Below, piece by piece: positions 28,447 through 36,771 of a stretch of 64,000 bases of DNA; position 1 is the first letter of the stretch, and the number at the start of each line of letters is the position of its first letter. The DNA comes from Bacteroidota bacterium (GTDB lineage: Bacteria; Bacteroidota; Ignavibacteria; Palsa-1295), in NCBI GenBank assembly GCA_021324735.1, contig JAJPIO010000009.1, positions 310,001 to 374,000 of the forward strand, read 5' to 3'. A model generated the notes under the pieces. That model worked only from the letters and a program-made list of their open reading frames with translations, did not search any database and was not told where the DNA came from. The position numbers were made by a program, and so were the translations under genes.

Positions 28447-30112
28447 TTGTCTCTCCAAAGGCTATCAAAAATGAGACAAGGTTATCTTCCCCCTTTAGTT
28501 TGAGTTTGCGTCGAATGGCCTGACGATGATTCTCTACGGTCCGCTGCGATAAGCAGAGAAGATTAGCGATCGACTTGGTAGGAAGGTCCAACTTGATCAA
28601 GACCGCTATCTTTAGCTCGGTCGGAGTTAAGGCCGGATAAGAAGAAGAAAGCTGTTTTAGAAAATCTCGGTGTACCTGATTGAACTGGTGCTCGAAGGTC
28701 TCCCAGTCGCGGTCGCTCTTTACATGATTATCGATCTTTTCCAGCAAAGACTTTGCTTTGCGAGACGATTTTACGGCTGGCTCTATTTCGTTCTTCAAAT
28801 TGCATAGGAATTCATTTCGCTCAACAAGCTCGAGCGCGAGCGTCGTCAGCTCCTGCGATTGCCGCTCCGTCTCTTTTCGTAGTAATTCAGCTCGTTCGTT
28901 TGCATCTTTCGCAAGCTGTTCCATCCTTGCACGTTCGCGATCCGCTTTTTCAATTTCGACCCTTGCCGAAATTTCGACTAGAGCCCGCTGCTTTTGTCGG
29001 GCATGAACTTCAGAATTCAGCTCAATAAAATGATTGTAAAATCCAATTGACGTTTTTAAATCACCTGCCTTCTCAAATGCTTTTGCCAGTAAACTTGAAC
29101 AATTACACTCTTGTGTAAGTATACCGGAGTCGCGGCTGATTTGGAAAGCCTCCTGAAGAACAGCAATCCCTTGTTCTATTTTGCTCAGTTCGAGAAGAGA
29201 ACGACCTTTCCCAACTAGAGCAGCGGTCAATACAATTTGTAATTCTATCGCACTTGCCAGCTCTTGGGCCCGGTCAAAGTGCCTTATGGCCCGCTTTGGA
29301 TTGCCGGCATCCAGTTCGATTTCTCCTAAGGTATTCTCAATGTATGCAAGAGATTCTTCTCGGTGAATGGAAGAGGCGAGAGAATAAGCTTCATCCAGGA
29401 GTTGCTTCGCAAGTGCTAAATTATCGTTTCTGTTTGCTAGAATTGCACGATTATAAATCGCACTAATCAATCCTGCTGTATCGCCAATTTCTTTCTTAAT
29501 TGTGGAGGCTTGGGTGAAAAAGTTATCTGCCTTTACATAATCTTCTACGTCGAAATAAATGCGTCCAATATTTAATAAGATGACGGAGCGTCGTAGCAGA
29601 TCATTTTTATCTTCAATCAATGCAAGACTTTGATACTGATACTCCAACGCTTTTGGATAATCACCCTGTTCAAGAGCGGCATTGCCCAGCGCCCCTAGAA
29701 TATCGATCTCCGTCTTACTCTTATGCTCGCGGCTTATAGCAAGAGCACGATGATAATATTCGATCGCTTCTCTGTATTTACCCTGCTGGGCAAGTGCTAG
29801 GCCCAAAGAGAAAATAGGACTTTCCAGTAGTGCACCGTTTTTGTCAAGTTCGATCGCTGTCGTAAACTCTTTCGTTGCGGCCGGATAATTACATAACTGA
29901 AAAAGCGTGCAGCCGATACGGTAATGCGCTCTCGCAATGGCTTCTTTCTCTTTGAGCTTTTTAGCGAGTGTAAGAGCTTCGCGCGCCCATTGTTCTGCAT
30001 CTTTAGGGGCAGTCCGGTAGAACTCATAGCTTTTTTCCAACAGCAAGCGAAGGCGCGCCTCTGGTGAGCGCGTCTTCGCTAGTTGTCGTTTTGCTTCTTC
30101 AAGATCGAGCAT
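28433..30112 (-). CDS. TPR / coiled-coil / LuxR-type HTH regulator
   Basis: About 559 residues. TPR repeats fill residues about 20-350 (YPAATKEFTTAIELD, YREAIEYYHRALAIS, YPKALEYQYQSLALI), then a coiled coil rich in Glu/Arg (VEIEKADRERARMEQLAKDA), then a C-terminal LuxR/GerE HTH (LTPTELKIAVLIKLDLPTKS, LCLSQRTVENHRQAIRRKL). No receiver or membrane segment is seen. This architecture is common in Bacteroidota regulators that sense by protein interaction. ATG 30112 is preferred over a TTG 19 codons upstream, which has no ribosome site. It lies between two T9SS cargo genes on the same strand. Confidence 0.87.
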   Translation of the reverse strand: MLDLEEAKRQLAKTRSPEARLRLLLEKSYEFYRTAPKDAEQWAREALTLAKKLKEKEAIARAHYRIGCTLFQLCNYPAATKEFTTAIELDKNGALLESPIFSLGLALAQQGKYREAIEYYHRALAISREHKSKTEIDILGALGNAALEQGDYPKALEYQYQSLALIEDKNDLLRRSVILLNIGRIYFDVEDYVKADNFFTQASTIKKEIGDTAGLISAIYNRAILANRNDNLALAKQLLDEAYSLASSIHREESLAYIENTLGEIELDAGNPKRAIRHFDRAQELASAIELQIVLTAALVGKGRSLLELSKIEQGIAVLQEAFQISRDSGILTQECNCSSLLAKAFEKAGDLKTSIGFYNHFIELNSEVHARQKQRALVEISARVEIEKADRERARMEQLAKDANERAELLRKETERQSQELTTLALELVERNEFLCNLKNEIEPAVKSSRKAKSLLEKIDNHVKSDRDWETFEHQFNQVHRDFLKQLSSSYPALTPTELKIAVLIKLDLPTKSIANLLCLSQRTVENHRQAIRRKLKLKGEDNLVSFLIAFGETNEAR

Positions 30113-30175
30113 AGTTAAAACCAGTCGAAGCAGAGGGATTCGAGTGGATACGAAATCCCTCCGCTTCAAACAGTG

Positions 30176-32278
30176 CTATCGTTCGAGAACGAGGCGCTTC
30201 GAAATAACGAACGGAGTGCCATTTATATCCATACCATCGGCCCGGACGATATAGGACCCATTCGGTAGCCCTTCCGAATTCCAATTATAGAGCGATGTAT
30301 TTGGAATCTGAAGCAGACGGGTACCGAGCATGTCAAAGATCTCGAGAGTGGATCGTTGAGCATTTGCGACGTCGATCCTAACTGGTCCTTCTGCTGGATT
30401 CGGGGTCAACAAAAGTGTTACCGGCGTGTGCGTGGGGTTATTTACTCCTGCGGATTGTGCCCTTATCCCTTCCAGATTAAAGACGGCCGTTGGTGCGCCA
30501 TCTTTTCCTTTGAAGATCAACGAGTCATGATAGAAGCCATTGCTTGCCGCATCGAATTCAACGATAACTGTAAGTGAGCCATTTGTCCGAAGGGTATCAT
30601 AGCCGGTCGAGGAATGCGGTGTGATCCCTTTTACGCTGAAATGAGAGCCTTCCGCAAGAGCTACACTATTTATAATAATATCCTTACCGAGGCTATTCTG
30701 AATACTGAATATCTTAGTAGTGGAGTTTGTGTTGCCCTTCATTGCAAGGAGAGGCAATTTGCCATTATCGATCTTGACCGTTGACGAGGTATCGATTGCG
30801 TAACCAACGAAGACGATCTGTGCGGAACAGGTGCCTAAGCGTAATGGAATGGCCGAGCTGAACCAACCAGAAGAATCGAGAGTGGGAGTTGTTCGAAACG
30901 TTATTGTTACGCTATCACCTGCATGCACGGATTTTGGAAGGCTTGGACTAAGGATTGTAACAGTGCTATTCCAACTATAACTTGAATCCGCACGCAATGT
31001 GCCGTTCCTTCTAACGACAAAAGTCTGAGAGGCGTCTTCGTACCCCCCGAGGATCACATCATCGAGCGTAACCGTATCGCTCTTAGGCTCGATACATTCC
31101 GGTACATGCGCGCGTGCCGATGTGTTGATGGAGAGATACCAGCCAGACGGAGCATCATGGTACCCGACGTTTATAGGATAGGTGTAGTCACCGCCGGTAT
31201 AGCTACTATCCGGATGGAAACATAATTGGAAGGAGACGCTATCGTTCGCATCGATGATATACGGTAAGTGAGGTAAGTTATGAAATCTCCATGCTGGTCC
31301 ATAACTCATAAGATTGATCGCACCGATCGTATCAGGAATAGAGTGCGGATTGTAGATCCAAACATCTCCGCAGACACTGTCTCCGATATTAATGACTCCC
31401 AGATCGGGCGCAGTTACAATGGGTGCCATCAAACCTAGTTTTTGATAGTAGATGGTTACCTGTGACAATTGATGATGAGGATAATTGCACTCCAAATAGG
31501 CAATGACGCTATCTCGGGTCAGTCCGTGCGGAGTGTATCCAAAAACTGCCCACTTGTAAACGGACTGAGATCCACCGATGGAATCGATCCATAAGGTAAA
31601 AGAACCGTGATGTATGCTGTCGCCCATTTGGTAAGCACTCCAGTATGTGCTATCAGCTACCCATATATGTATGGAGATAGGTACATGCTGACGGTTGCCA
31701 ATCTGATTACTGATAGCTAGCCCTGAAGTATCGTATAAGAAATTTTTAGTCCATTGAACGCTGAAATCGAGGCTATCCGGATTTGGAGGAGGTGGAGTTG
31801 AAGTATCTTTTCCATAGCCGGTCAGCGATATAGTATCCGAGTGGTGACTATCGTGCAAAATAAGCACCGCATTGCTCGTATCATTGTGATACGAAGCGAA
31901 GGTCACGTAAAGGCAGTGGGCTGTATCCCATCTCCAGGCACTATCGTGTGCGGTATCATTCCAATGGATGGGTGCCCAACTCAAACCGAAATTCGAGCTG
32001 CCGGTGAGAGTTGCATATACAGTCAGAGAATCATACCCACCAGTACGTGATACGCAGACTGATCGGCCACCACTGCTGGTCCAGGTGAGTGTATGTGACC
32101 CTATCAGCGAGTAGGTGGTTGCGCGGGCTTTCGGGCCTGATACAGCGATAAGTGAAAGAAAAACAATCAGTTTTGCCAGGTTCGCTGTAACCTGTCGAAC
32201 ACGACCACTCCGAGACAATTGTATTGAGGAGACCATGATGAATTGATGTTTAGTGAAATCCATCATGGAAACCCGCAT
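30176..32278 (-). CDS. T9SS type A sorting-domain secreted protein, Ig-like repeats
   Basis: A 700-residue protein. A hydrophobic signal segment (LAKLIVFLSLIAVSGPKARA) lies about 35 residues in, so the true start may be one of the later Met codons (for example 32236). The body has repeated beta-sandwich modules typical of choice-of-anchor / ASPM-SPD-2-like repeats (DLGVINIGDSVCGDVWIYNP, GNTNSTTKIFSIQNSLGKDI). It ends in LLLTPNPAEGPVRIDVANAQ ... GSYIVRADGMDINGTPFVIS, a type A sorting domain. It is the first gene of the three-gene set with the TPR-LuxR regulator. Confidence 0.85.
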   Translation of the reverse strand: MRVSMMDFTKHQFIMVSSIQLSRSGRVRQVTANLAKLIVFLSLIAVSGPKARATTYSLIGSHTLTWTSSGGRSVCVSRTGGYDSLTVYATLTGSSNFGLSWAPIHWNDTAHDSAWRWDTAHCLYVTFASYHNDTSNAVLILHDSHHSDTISLTGYGKDTSTPPPPNPDSLDFSVQWTKNFLYDTSGLAISNQIGNRQHVPISIHIWVADSTYWSAYQMGDSIHHGSFTLWIDSIGGSQSVYKWAVFGYTPHGLTRDSVIAYLECNYPHHQLSQVTIYYQKLGLMAPIVTAPDLGVINIGDSVCGDVWIYNPHSIPDTIGAINLMSYGPAWRFHNLPHLPYIIDANDSVSFQLCFHPDSSYTGGDYTYPINVGYHDAPSGWYLSINTSARAHVPECIEPKSDTVTLDDVILGGYEDASQTFVVRRNGTLRADSSYSWNSTVTILSPSLPKSVHAGDSVTITFRTTPTLDSSGWFSSAIPLRLGTCSAQIVFVGYAIDTSSTVKIDNGKLPLLAMKGNTNSTTKIFSIQNSLGKDIIINSVALAEGSHFSVKGITPHSSTGYDTLRTNGSLTVIVEFDAASNGFYHDSLIFKGKDGAPTAVFNLEGIRAQSAGVNNPTHTPVTLLLTPNPAEGPVRIDVANAQRSTLEIFDMLGTRLLQIPNTSLYNWNSEGLPNGSYIVRADGMDINGTPFVISKRLVLER

Positions 32279-32318
32279 TTGGAAAGCAGGTTACACTTGA
32301 CCACTACTCAATTTCTAC

Positions 32319-32362
32319 TTAGAAGGCTGGGATATAAAAGTTAGAAGGCGGGGATATAAAAG
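32319..32362. repeat. 22-bp tandem duplication
   Basis: Two adjacent 22-base units (32319-32340 and 32341-32362) starting TTAGAAGGC and ending GATATAAAAG differ at one base. They sit 41 bp upstream of the 700-residue T9SS gene start and next to a terminator. Confidence 0.85.
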
Positions 32363-32363
32363 C

Positions 32364-32386
32364 AAAGCCCTCATTACGAGGGCTTT
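32364..32386 (-). terminator. Rho-independent terminator
   Basis: Perfect 9-bp stem AAAGCCCTC / GAGGGCTTT with loop ATTAC, 45 bp past the stop of the leftward 155-residue gene; followed on the minus strand by GCTTTTATA. Confidence 0.75.
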
Positions 32387-32431
32387 TGCAGCGTTGCGAG
32401 AGAACCAAAATCGTAGTCTCGTCAAACTTCT

Positions 32432-32899
32432 TTAGTCTCCATCGTGATCGCCATCACCGTGGCCGTTCTTTTCCCAGCCTTTGTGTTTGCCACGATCGTG
32501 GCGCCCGTTCGACGCATAGCCCTGATTGTAATAGGGCTGTGTATAGACCGGCTGGGTCGGTGCGGTCATCGCCGCTAATTGATTGCGAAGGTTTCGCTCC
32601 TGCTGGTGCAATTGCTCGAGTTGCGCGCGTAACTGCGCTTCCTGTTGCTGAACAGCATTTAACTGAGCTTGAACCTGATTGTAATTATTATAAGTAGGAT
32701 TGTATGGTGTATATGGAGCATTGGGCGTATACGGAGCCGGTGCGCTCGGAACGTACGGCGGTGTATACGTCGGTACTGTGGTCGTACTCGGAGTGGTGGT
32801 TTTCGGACGCCACGCTGGTCCACCCGTTTGAGCGACAGCGTATCCTCCAGCCAACACTACGATGAAAGAGAGTAATATGATCGTTGCAATTCGTCTCAT
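32432..32899 (-). CDS. Secreted proline-rich, coiled-coil protein
   Basis: A 155-residue protein, not recognised as a family. A signal peptide (MRRIATIILLSFIVVLAGGYAVAQ) is followed by a Pro/Thr/Tyr-rich low-complexity segment (about 25-70), a short coiled coil (QAQLNAVQQQEAQLRAQLEQ) and a tail rich in His, Gly and Asp (GKHKGWEKNGHGDGDHDGD), which could bind metal. Periplasmic or surface location is inferred from the signal peptide. It has its own terminator. Confidence 0.7.
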   Translation of the reverse strand: MRRIATIILLSFIVVLAGGYAVAQTGGPAWRPKTTTPSTTTVPTYTPPYVPSAPAPYTPNAPYTPYNPTYNNYNQVQAQLNAVQQQEAQLRAQLEQLHQQERNLRNQLAAMTAPTQPVYTQPYYNQGYASNGRHDRGKHKGWEKNGHGDGDHDGD

Positions 32900-33050
32900 G
32901 GCAAATACATTTTAAGTGATACACCGCTATTCGTACAATGACCGTTCCTCGTTTCATTCAACGTGCTTAATAGTGATTCACCTTAATTACTGTTCACGTA
33001 CGCGTTAAAGGCAAGGCTTTTGTACTGCTTTTCGAAAAACAGTAAAGCCT

Positions 33051-33755
33051 ATGCGTACGATTTATTCTATCTCATTTGCACTACTATTATCGCTTTTCTC
33101 ACTTCCCGTATTGGCTCAGCGCTCTACGCTATATCCACGCACGATACAGCCGAGTACTATGATCGGTGTGCGAGGAGGACTGGGAATAGCCGGTGAATCC
33201 ATTACACCACCATTCTCCGATTTTACATTAGGTACTCATACTGGATTTTTATTAGGGGGACAGCTCGATTACTGGTTCGATCCACAGTGGGCGCTTAGTG
33301 TACAAGCGCTGTACGATCAGAAAGGCGCAAGCCTGCAATCCATTAGCAACGGTGGTGTACAGAACGAAACGGACGATCTGACACTCGGGTATTTGGAAGT
33401 ACCTGTCCTTGCTAAAGTACAGTTTGGATCGAGCTCGGTGAGGCCCTATCTATTTGCAGGGCCGTCATTAGGGTTTTTGCTCTCCGCTAATACGCACCAA
33501 GTGATCACTTCATACGGTCAAACAACATCGGATCAGACGTTCGACGAAACTAATACTTTCCAGACGTTCGATCTATCATTGTTATTCGGAGCAGGAGCTT
33601 CCTATCAGCTTACCGGTGGCACACAACTCTTCCTCGACGCTGGTTATGCGCTCGGACTTATCAATGTAGAGAAGAATGCGAATACCGGCACAAGCGAAAC
33701 GATCGGTTCGCGCGATATTCGCATCGCTGCCGGAGCGATGTTCCCGCTGCAATAA
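33051..33755 (+). CDS. PorT-family outer-membrane beta-barrel protein
   Basis: A 234-residue small barrel with signal peptide (ISFALLLSLFSLPVLAQ), then GVRGGLGIAG and LGGQLDYWFDPQWALSVQAL, the characteristic start of PorT/OMP_b-brl domains in Bacteroidota, and a barrel end (IRIAAGAMFPLQ). No Shine-Dalgarno is seen. PorT itself is a T9SS component, but this broad family is also used for other porin-like proteins, so a T9SS role is only possible. It is followed by a perfect terminator. Confidence 0.85.
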   Translation: MRTIYSISFALLLSLFSLPVLAQRSTLYPRTIQPSTMIGVRGGLGIAGESITPPFSDFTLGTHTGFLLGGQLDYWFDPQWALSVQALYDQKGASLQSISNGGVQNETDDLTLGYLEVPVLAKVQFGSSSVRPYLFAGPSLGFLLSANTHQVITSYGQTTSDQTFDETNTFQTFDLSLLFGAGASYQLTGGTQLFLDAGYALGLINVEKNANTGTSETIGSRDIRIAAGAMFPLQ

Positions 33756-33772
33756 AATTGAAAAGTTAGAAA

Positions 33773-33811
33773 ACAAAAGAGGTAAGGACTCAGGGTTCTT
33801 ACCTCTTTTGT
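33773..33811. terminator. Bidirectional terminator
   Basis: A 14-bp stem (ACAAAAGAGGTAAG / CTTACCTCTTTTGT) with an 11-base loop between convergent genes; T-rich on the plus side and, by the A4, on the minus side. Confidence 0.9.
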
Positions 33812-33842
33812 ATTTGCAAATTTTTGTGTTAGAAAAACTAAC

Positions 33843-34442
33843 TTAAAACAGATGACGGCCTAAGACGGAAGGGACAAACATTGCAGTTGCAATGCTCGTG
33901 GCGATCCAGCTAATGACGGCCATAAGCACTCCTATAACGACGATACTTACAATTACATAAACGGCTTTCTTATCTTCGGGTACACTCATCGCTTCACTTA
34001 CGTGCTGCCAAAAGAGCATAATACCGTAGATACCGCCAGCGATCATGCCGAGCCAACCAATGACCGGGATAATACCCAGCATCGAGCCGATCCATACCGG
34101 CGTCATTGTAAAGACGTACAACTTTGTCGCGTTCATCGAGTTATTCTGGCCACCGAAGGAGGGCGCCAGCGTCCCGAGAATCTGTGGAATAAAGTAGAGC
34201 GTCGCGATTGCCAGGACTAATTGCACGGCTTCGAGCGCAGCAAAATAGGATATGCCAAAGCTGAACGCGCCGAACAGCGAATTCGCTAAAAAGGCACTGC
34301 CAATGAAGGTTGCCAGATGAGAAACGACGGTTAAAATAATACCGTACTTGATATAGCTTTGCCGCTCTTCGTTTTCGCCGAGTATTCTCGACCATTCGGA
34401 TTGTTGCTGAAGCAGGATGGACTTTGCTTGTGAGATTTGCAT
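33843..34442 (-). CDS. Yip1-domain membrane protein
   Basis: A 199-residue integral membrane protein with five hydrophobic helices after a 30-residue cytoplasmic N-terminus. The arrangement, with NATKLYVFTMTPVWIGSMLG and IPVIGWLGMIAGGIYGIML in the middle, matches the Yip1/DUF family of bacteria. Function unknown; in eukaryotes Yip1 proteins act in vesicle traffic, which cannot be transferred here. The region upstream (34443-34600) shows no gene. Confidence 0.85.
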   Translation of the reverse strand: MQISQAKSILLQQQSEWSRILGENEERQSYIKYGIILTVVSHLATFIGSAFLANSLFGAFSFGISYFAALEAVQLVLAIATLYFIPQILGTLAPSFGGQNNSMNATKLYVFTMTPVWIGSMLGIIPVIGWLGMIAGGIYGIMLFWQHVSEAMSVPEDKKAVYVIVSIVVIGVLMAVISWIATSIATAMFVPSVLGRHLF

Positions 34443-34604
34443 AGGTTTTTATTCGAGTTTTGAAGTGGTCTCGTGTGTGGTGGAAGGTGAGTACTAATAT
34501 ACAATCAAAACCGAGCGTCCATGTCATTTTGTGCAGGGAGAAAAAGGCGTATCGGGTAAACCCTGCTATAATATGAGTCGAGTAAGCTCTGCCATATAAA
34601 CGAA

Positions 34605-34625
34605 AACCCCAGTATTCCTGGGGTT
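34605..34625 (-). terminator. Rho-independent terminator
   Basis: AACCCCAG / CTGGGGTT, 8-bp stem with a TATTC loop; followed by TT on the minus strand (four T in all counting the stem). It lies 24 bp past the stop of the LTXXQ-type gene. Confidence 0.75.
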
Positions 34626-34648
34626 CTGCAGTAAGATGATCGTGTCAC

Positions 34649-35059
34649 TTATTTCTGAAGCCGTTGTTTTTGGCGCTCGAGCCGTTTTTCTCTTCGTTCG
34701 ATCTGCATAAGCCGCATTTTCTTGAACTTTGCGAGTTGGTCCGGAGTAAGTACGCCTTTTAACTGATCCATCATCGACTTGCGATCGCTGATGAGCTGTT
34801 TTTTAGCATCCTTCTTGGCGTCTCCTTTTGCAGCATTTTCTACTGCCTCGCGATCGGCTTGCAGCTTTGCCATATTCTGTTCGAGAATGGTCTTAAGCTG
34901 CGCCGTTTGTTGATCGCTGAGCCCGAGACGCTTTTGCAAATGTGCGAGGCGTTTCTCGATCTTTTGTTGTGGCGTGAGCGGAGTTTGCGCTTGCAGGACT
35001 CCGGCAAATAGGATGGATGCACCAAAAATGAGCGTGAGGAATAGAGTTTTGCATTTCAT
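34649..35059 (-). CDS. LTXXQ / Spy-CpxP-like periplasmic protein
   Basis: A 136-residue helical protein with a signal peptide (MKCKTLFLTLIFGASILFAG...QAQ) and two LTxxQ motifs (LTPQQKIEKRL, VLTPDQLAKFKKM) separated by a helix with alternating Lys/Gln/Asp, as in Spy/CpxP ATP-independent periplasmic chaperones. Rich in Lys/Arg at the end. Family role is stress chaperone or metal response; the specific role here is inferred. Confidence 0.82.
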   Translation of the reverse strand: MKCKTLFLTLIFGASILFAGVLQAQTPLTPQQKIEKRLAHLQKRLGLSDQQTAQLKTILEQNMAKLQADREAVENAAKGDAKKDAKKQLISDRKSMMDQLKGVLTPDQLAKFKKMRLMQIERREKRLERQKQRLQK

Positions 35060-35197
35060 GGAGGTCTCCTTAAGTCAAATTATTGAATAACTGAATATTA
35101 GAGGAGGAAGGAAGCCGAGAGTTTAACAAGTCGCGTTTAAAAGTTATTCACGTTTATCCCCTCAGAACCAAATGAGGATGTCGACCATTAAACTCTT

Positions 35198-35506
35198 ATG
35201 CTGCCAACTTCTTTCGAAGACTTAATTGCGACGAGTGACGTCCCAGTCTTTGTGGATTTTTGGGCGGAGTGGTGTGGTCCGTGCCGAATGATGTCGCCAT
35301 CGGTGAAGCAACTTGCTTCCGAATTTAAAGGAAGGCTTTTGGTAGTAAAGGTCAATGTCGATGATCGGCCACAGATCGCCGCGCAATATGGAATTCAGTC
35401 CATTCCTACCTTAATGGTATTCAAAGCTGGCAAACCAGTTTGGCGTATTGCTGGTGCGATGAATTACGATCAGCTAAGATCGCAAGTGCTGCCGTACCTT
35501 CAGTGA
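35198..35506 (+). CDS. trxA: Thioredoxin
   Basis: A 102-residue cytoplasmic thioredoxin with active site WAEWCGPCR (Cys26, Cys29), VKVNVDDRP, and the cis-proline motif IQSIPTLMVFKAGK. No signal peptide. It is an electron donor for disulphide reduction. The last seven bases overlap the end of the convergent NamZ-like gene. Confidence 0.97.
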   Translation: MLPTSFEDLIATSDVPVFVDFWAEWCGPCRMMSPSVKQLASEFKGRLLVVKVNVDDRPQIAAQYGIQSIPTLMVFKAGKPVWRIAGAMNYDQLRSQVLPYLQ

Positions 35507-36747
35507 TAGAGCAGGAACGGCTCCCGCTCTTTCCGGAAGTTGTTATCATCTTGTTTCCAGGATTCAAAGATCGGGCGCAGGTCTTCGCAGCGCTTCAAAG
35601 AATCGAGCAAGCCGTGCATTCCAGTCACTTTTTCGAACATTGTGTTGACTGATGCCGGAAGAGCATCGAAGCTTGCTCGAAAGGCGGTATCCTTCAGTAA
35701 ATTTTCCAGCAATTGGAATTGAGGTTCATATAGATTGGATACCGAACTTAATGTGGCTGGGAAATCAATGTTTACTCCGTGATAGGTCTTTGTGCCTGCG
35801 CTCGTAGTTGCCGTATAATCTTCTGAAGAGAGAGTGAGAGAAGGCGGAAACGATAATGTTGCAATTCGCAACAGCTCTGAACGTTCGATGAGTGTCGAGC
35901 CAATTCGTGTAAAAGGCCGGTCGCTGCCAACCCCTACCGATAGATTTCCTAATTCGCCGGTTGCACCGAGCATTGCCAGACCCACATCGTTCGGAAACGC
36001 CGGTACATTAGGGCTTGGAGCGATCCAGTTGAGACCTGTTTCCATCCAATACATCGATCGTTTCCAGCCATGCATTGGTATAACCGTGAGGTTGAGTTTA
36101 GCGGCTTTGTTGAACCACCCCTTCGCCTTCGCCATCATTGCGAGTTCTCCGAGTGTCATGCCATGCAAGTAGGGCACCGGTAATACTCCGACAAAGCTTT
36201 TAAGACTGGGATCGAGCACGTTACCTTCGATCCGATCGCCCGAAAGGGGATCTGGCCGGTCGAGCACATAGAACGCAATACCCTGTTCGGCTGCAGCTTC
36301 CATAGCATTCACCATCGTAGAGACGTAGGTGTATGGGCGAACGCCGGCATCCTGAATATCGAAAACAAGCGTATTGATACCGCGAAGCATTGCTTTCGTG
36401 GGCTTTCGTGTCGAGCCATAAAGAGAATAGACGGGGATACCTTGATATTGTTCGGGCGTATCACTTGGTACGCCCGCAGGGCGGGTCCCGAGTATTCCAT
36501 GTTCCGGAGCGAATAACGCGACCAACGTAAACGATCTTTGTCGGATGAATACGTCTGCAGCCAATTCGCCATTGCGCGTGCGGCCAGTTTGATTCGTGAT
36601 AAGGCCAACATGCCTCCCTTTGAGCGGCGCGAAATGTTCATCAATTAAGTTATCGAGCCCGATCGAAACTTGCGCCATTCCGGGGCGCGCAAAAATTATT
36701 GCGGCGATAAAAAGTAGAGCAATAAAAAAGGTGTATCTTCGTTTCAT
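35500..36747 (-). CDS. NamZ-like exo-beta-N-acetylmuramidase (DUF1343)
   Basis: About 415 residues with signal peptide (MKRRYTFFIALLFIAAIIFA). ATG 36747 is chosen because it starts the signal peptide; GGAG lies ten bases before it. An upstream start would run into the divergent GH76 gene. The sequence LKGRHVGLITNQTGRTRNGE and FAPEHGILGTRPAGVPSDT is the hallmark of DUF1343, now known as NamZ, which releases MurNAc from peptidoglycan fragments. The divergent neighbour is a GH76-like hydrolase, and NagB is 30 kb away, so amino-sugar salvage is a reasonable inference. Confidence 0.88.
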   Translation of the reverse strand: MKRRYTFFIALLFIAAIIFARPGMAQVSIGLDNLIDEHFAPLKGRHVGLITNQTGRTRNGELAADVFIRQRSFTLVALFAPEHGILGTRPAGVPSDTPEQYQGIPVYSLYGSTRKPTKAMLRGINTLVFDIQDAGVRPYTYVSTMVNAMEAAAEQGIAFYVLDRPDPLSGDRIEGNVLDPSLKSFVGVLPVPYLHGMTLGELAMMAKAKGWFNKAAKLNLTVIPMHGWKRSMYWMETGLNWIAPSPNVPAFPNDVGLAMLGATGELGNLSVGVGSDRPFTRIGSTLIERSELLRIATLSFPPSLTLSSEDYTATTSAGTKTYHGVNIDFPATLSSVSNLYEPQFQLLENLLKDTAFRASFDALPASVNTMFEKVTGMHGLLDSLKRCEDLRPIFESWKQDDNNFRKEREPFLLYH

Positions 36748-36771
36748 AATATCGTTACTCCGATAAGACAT

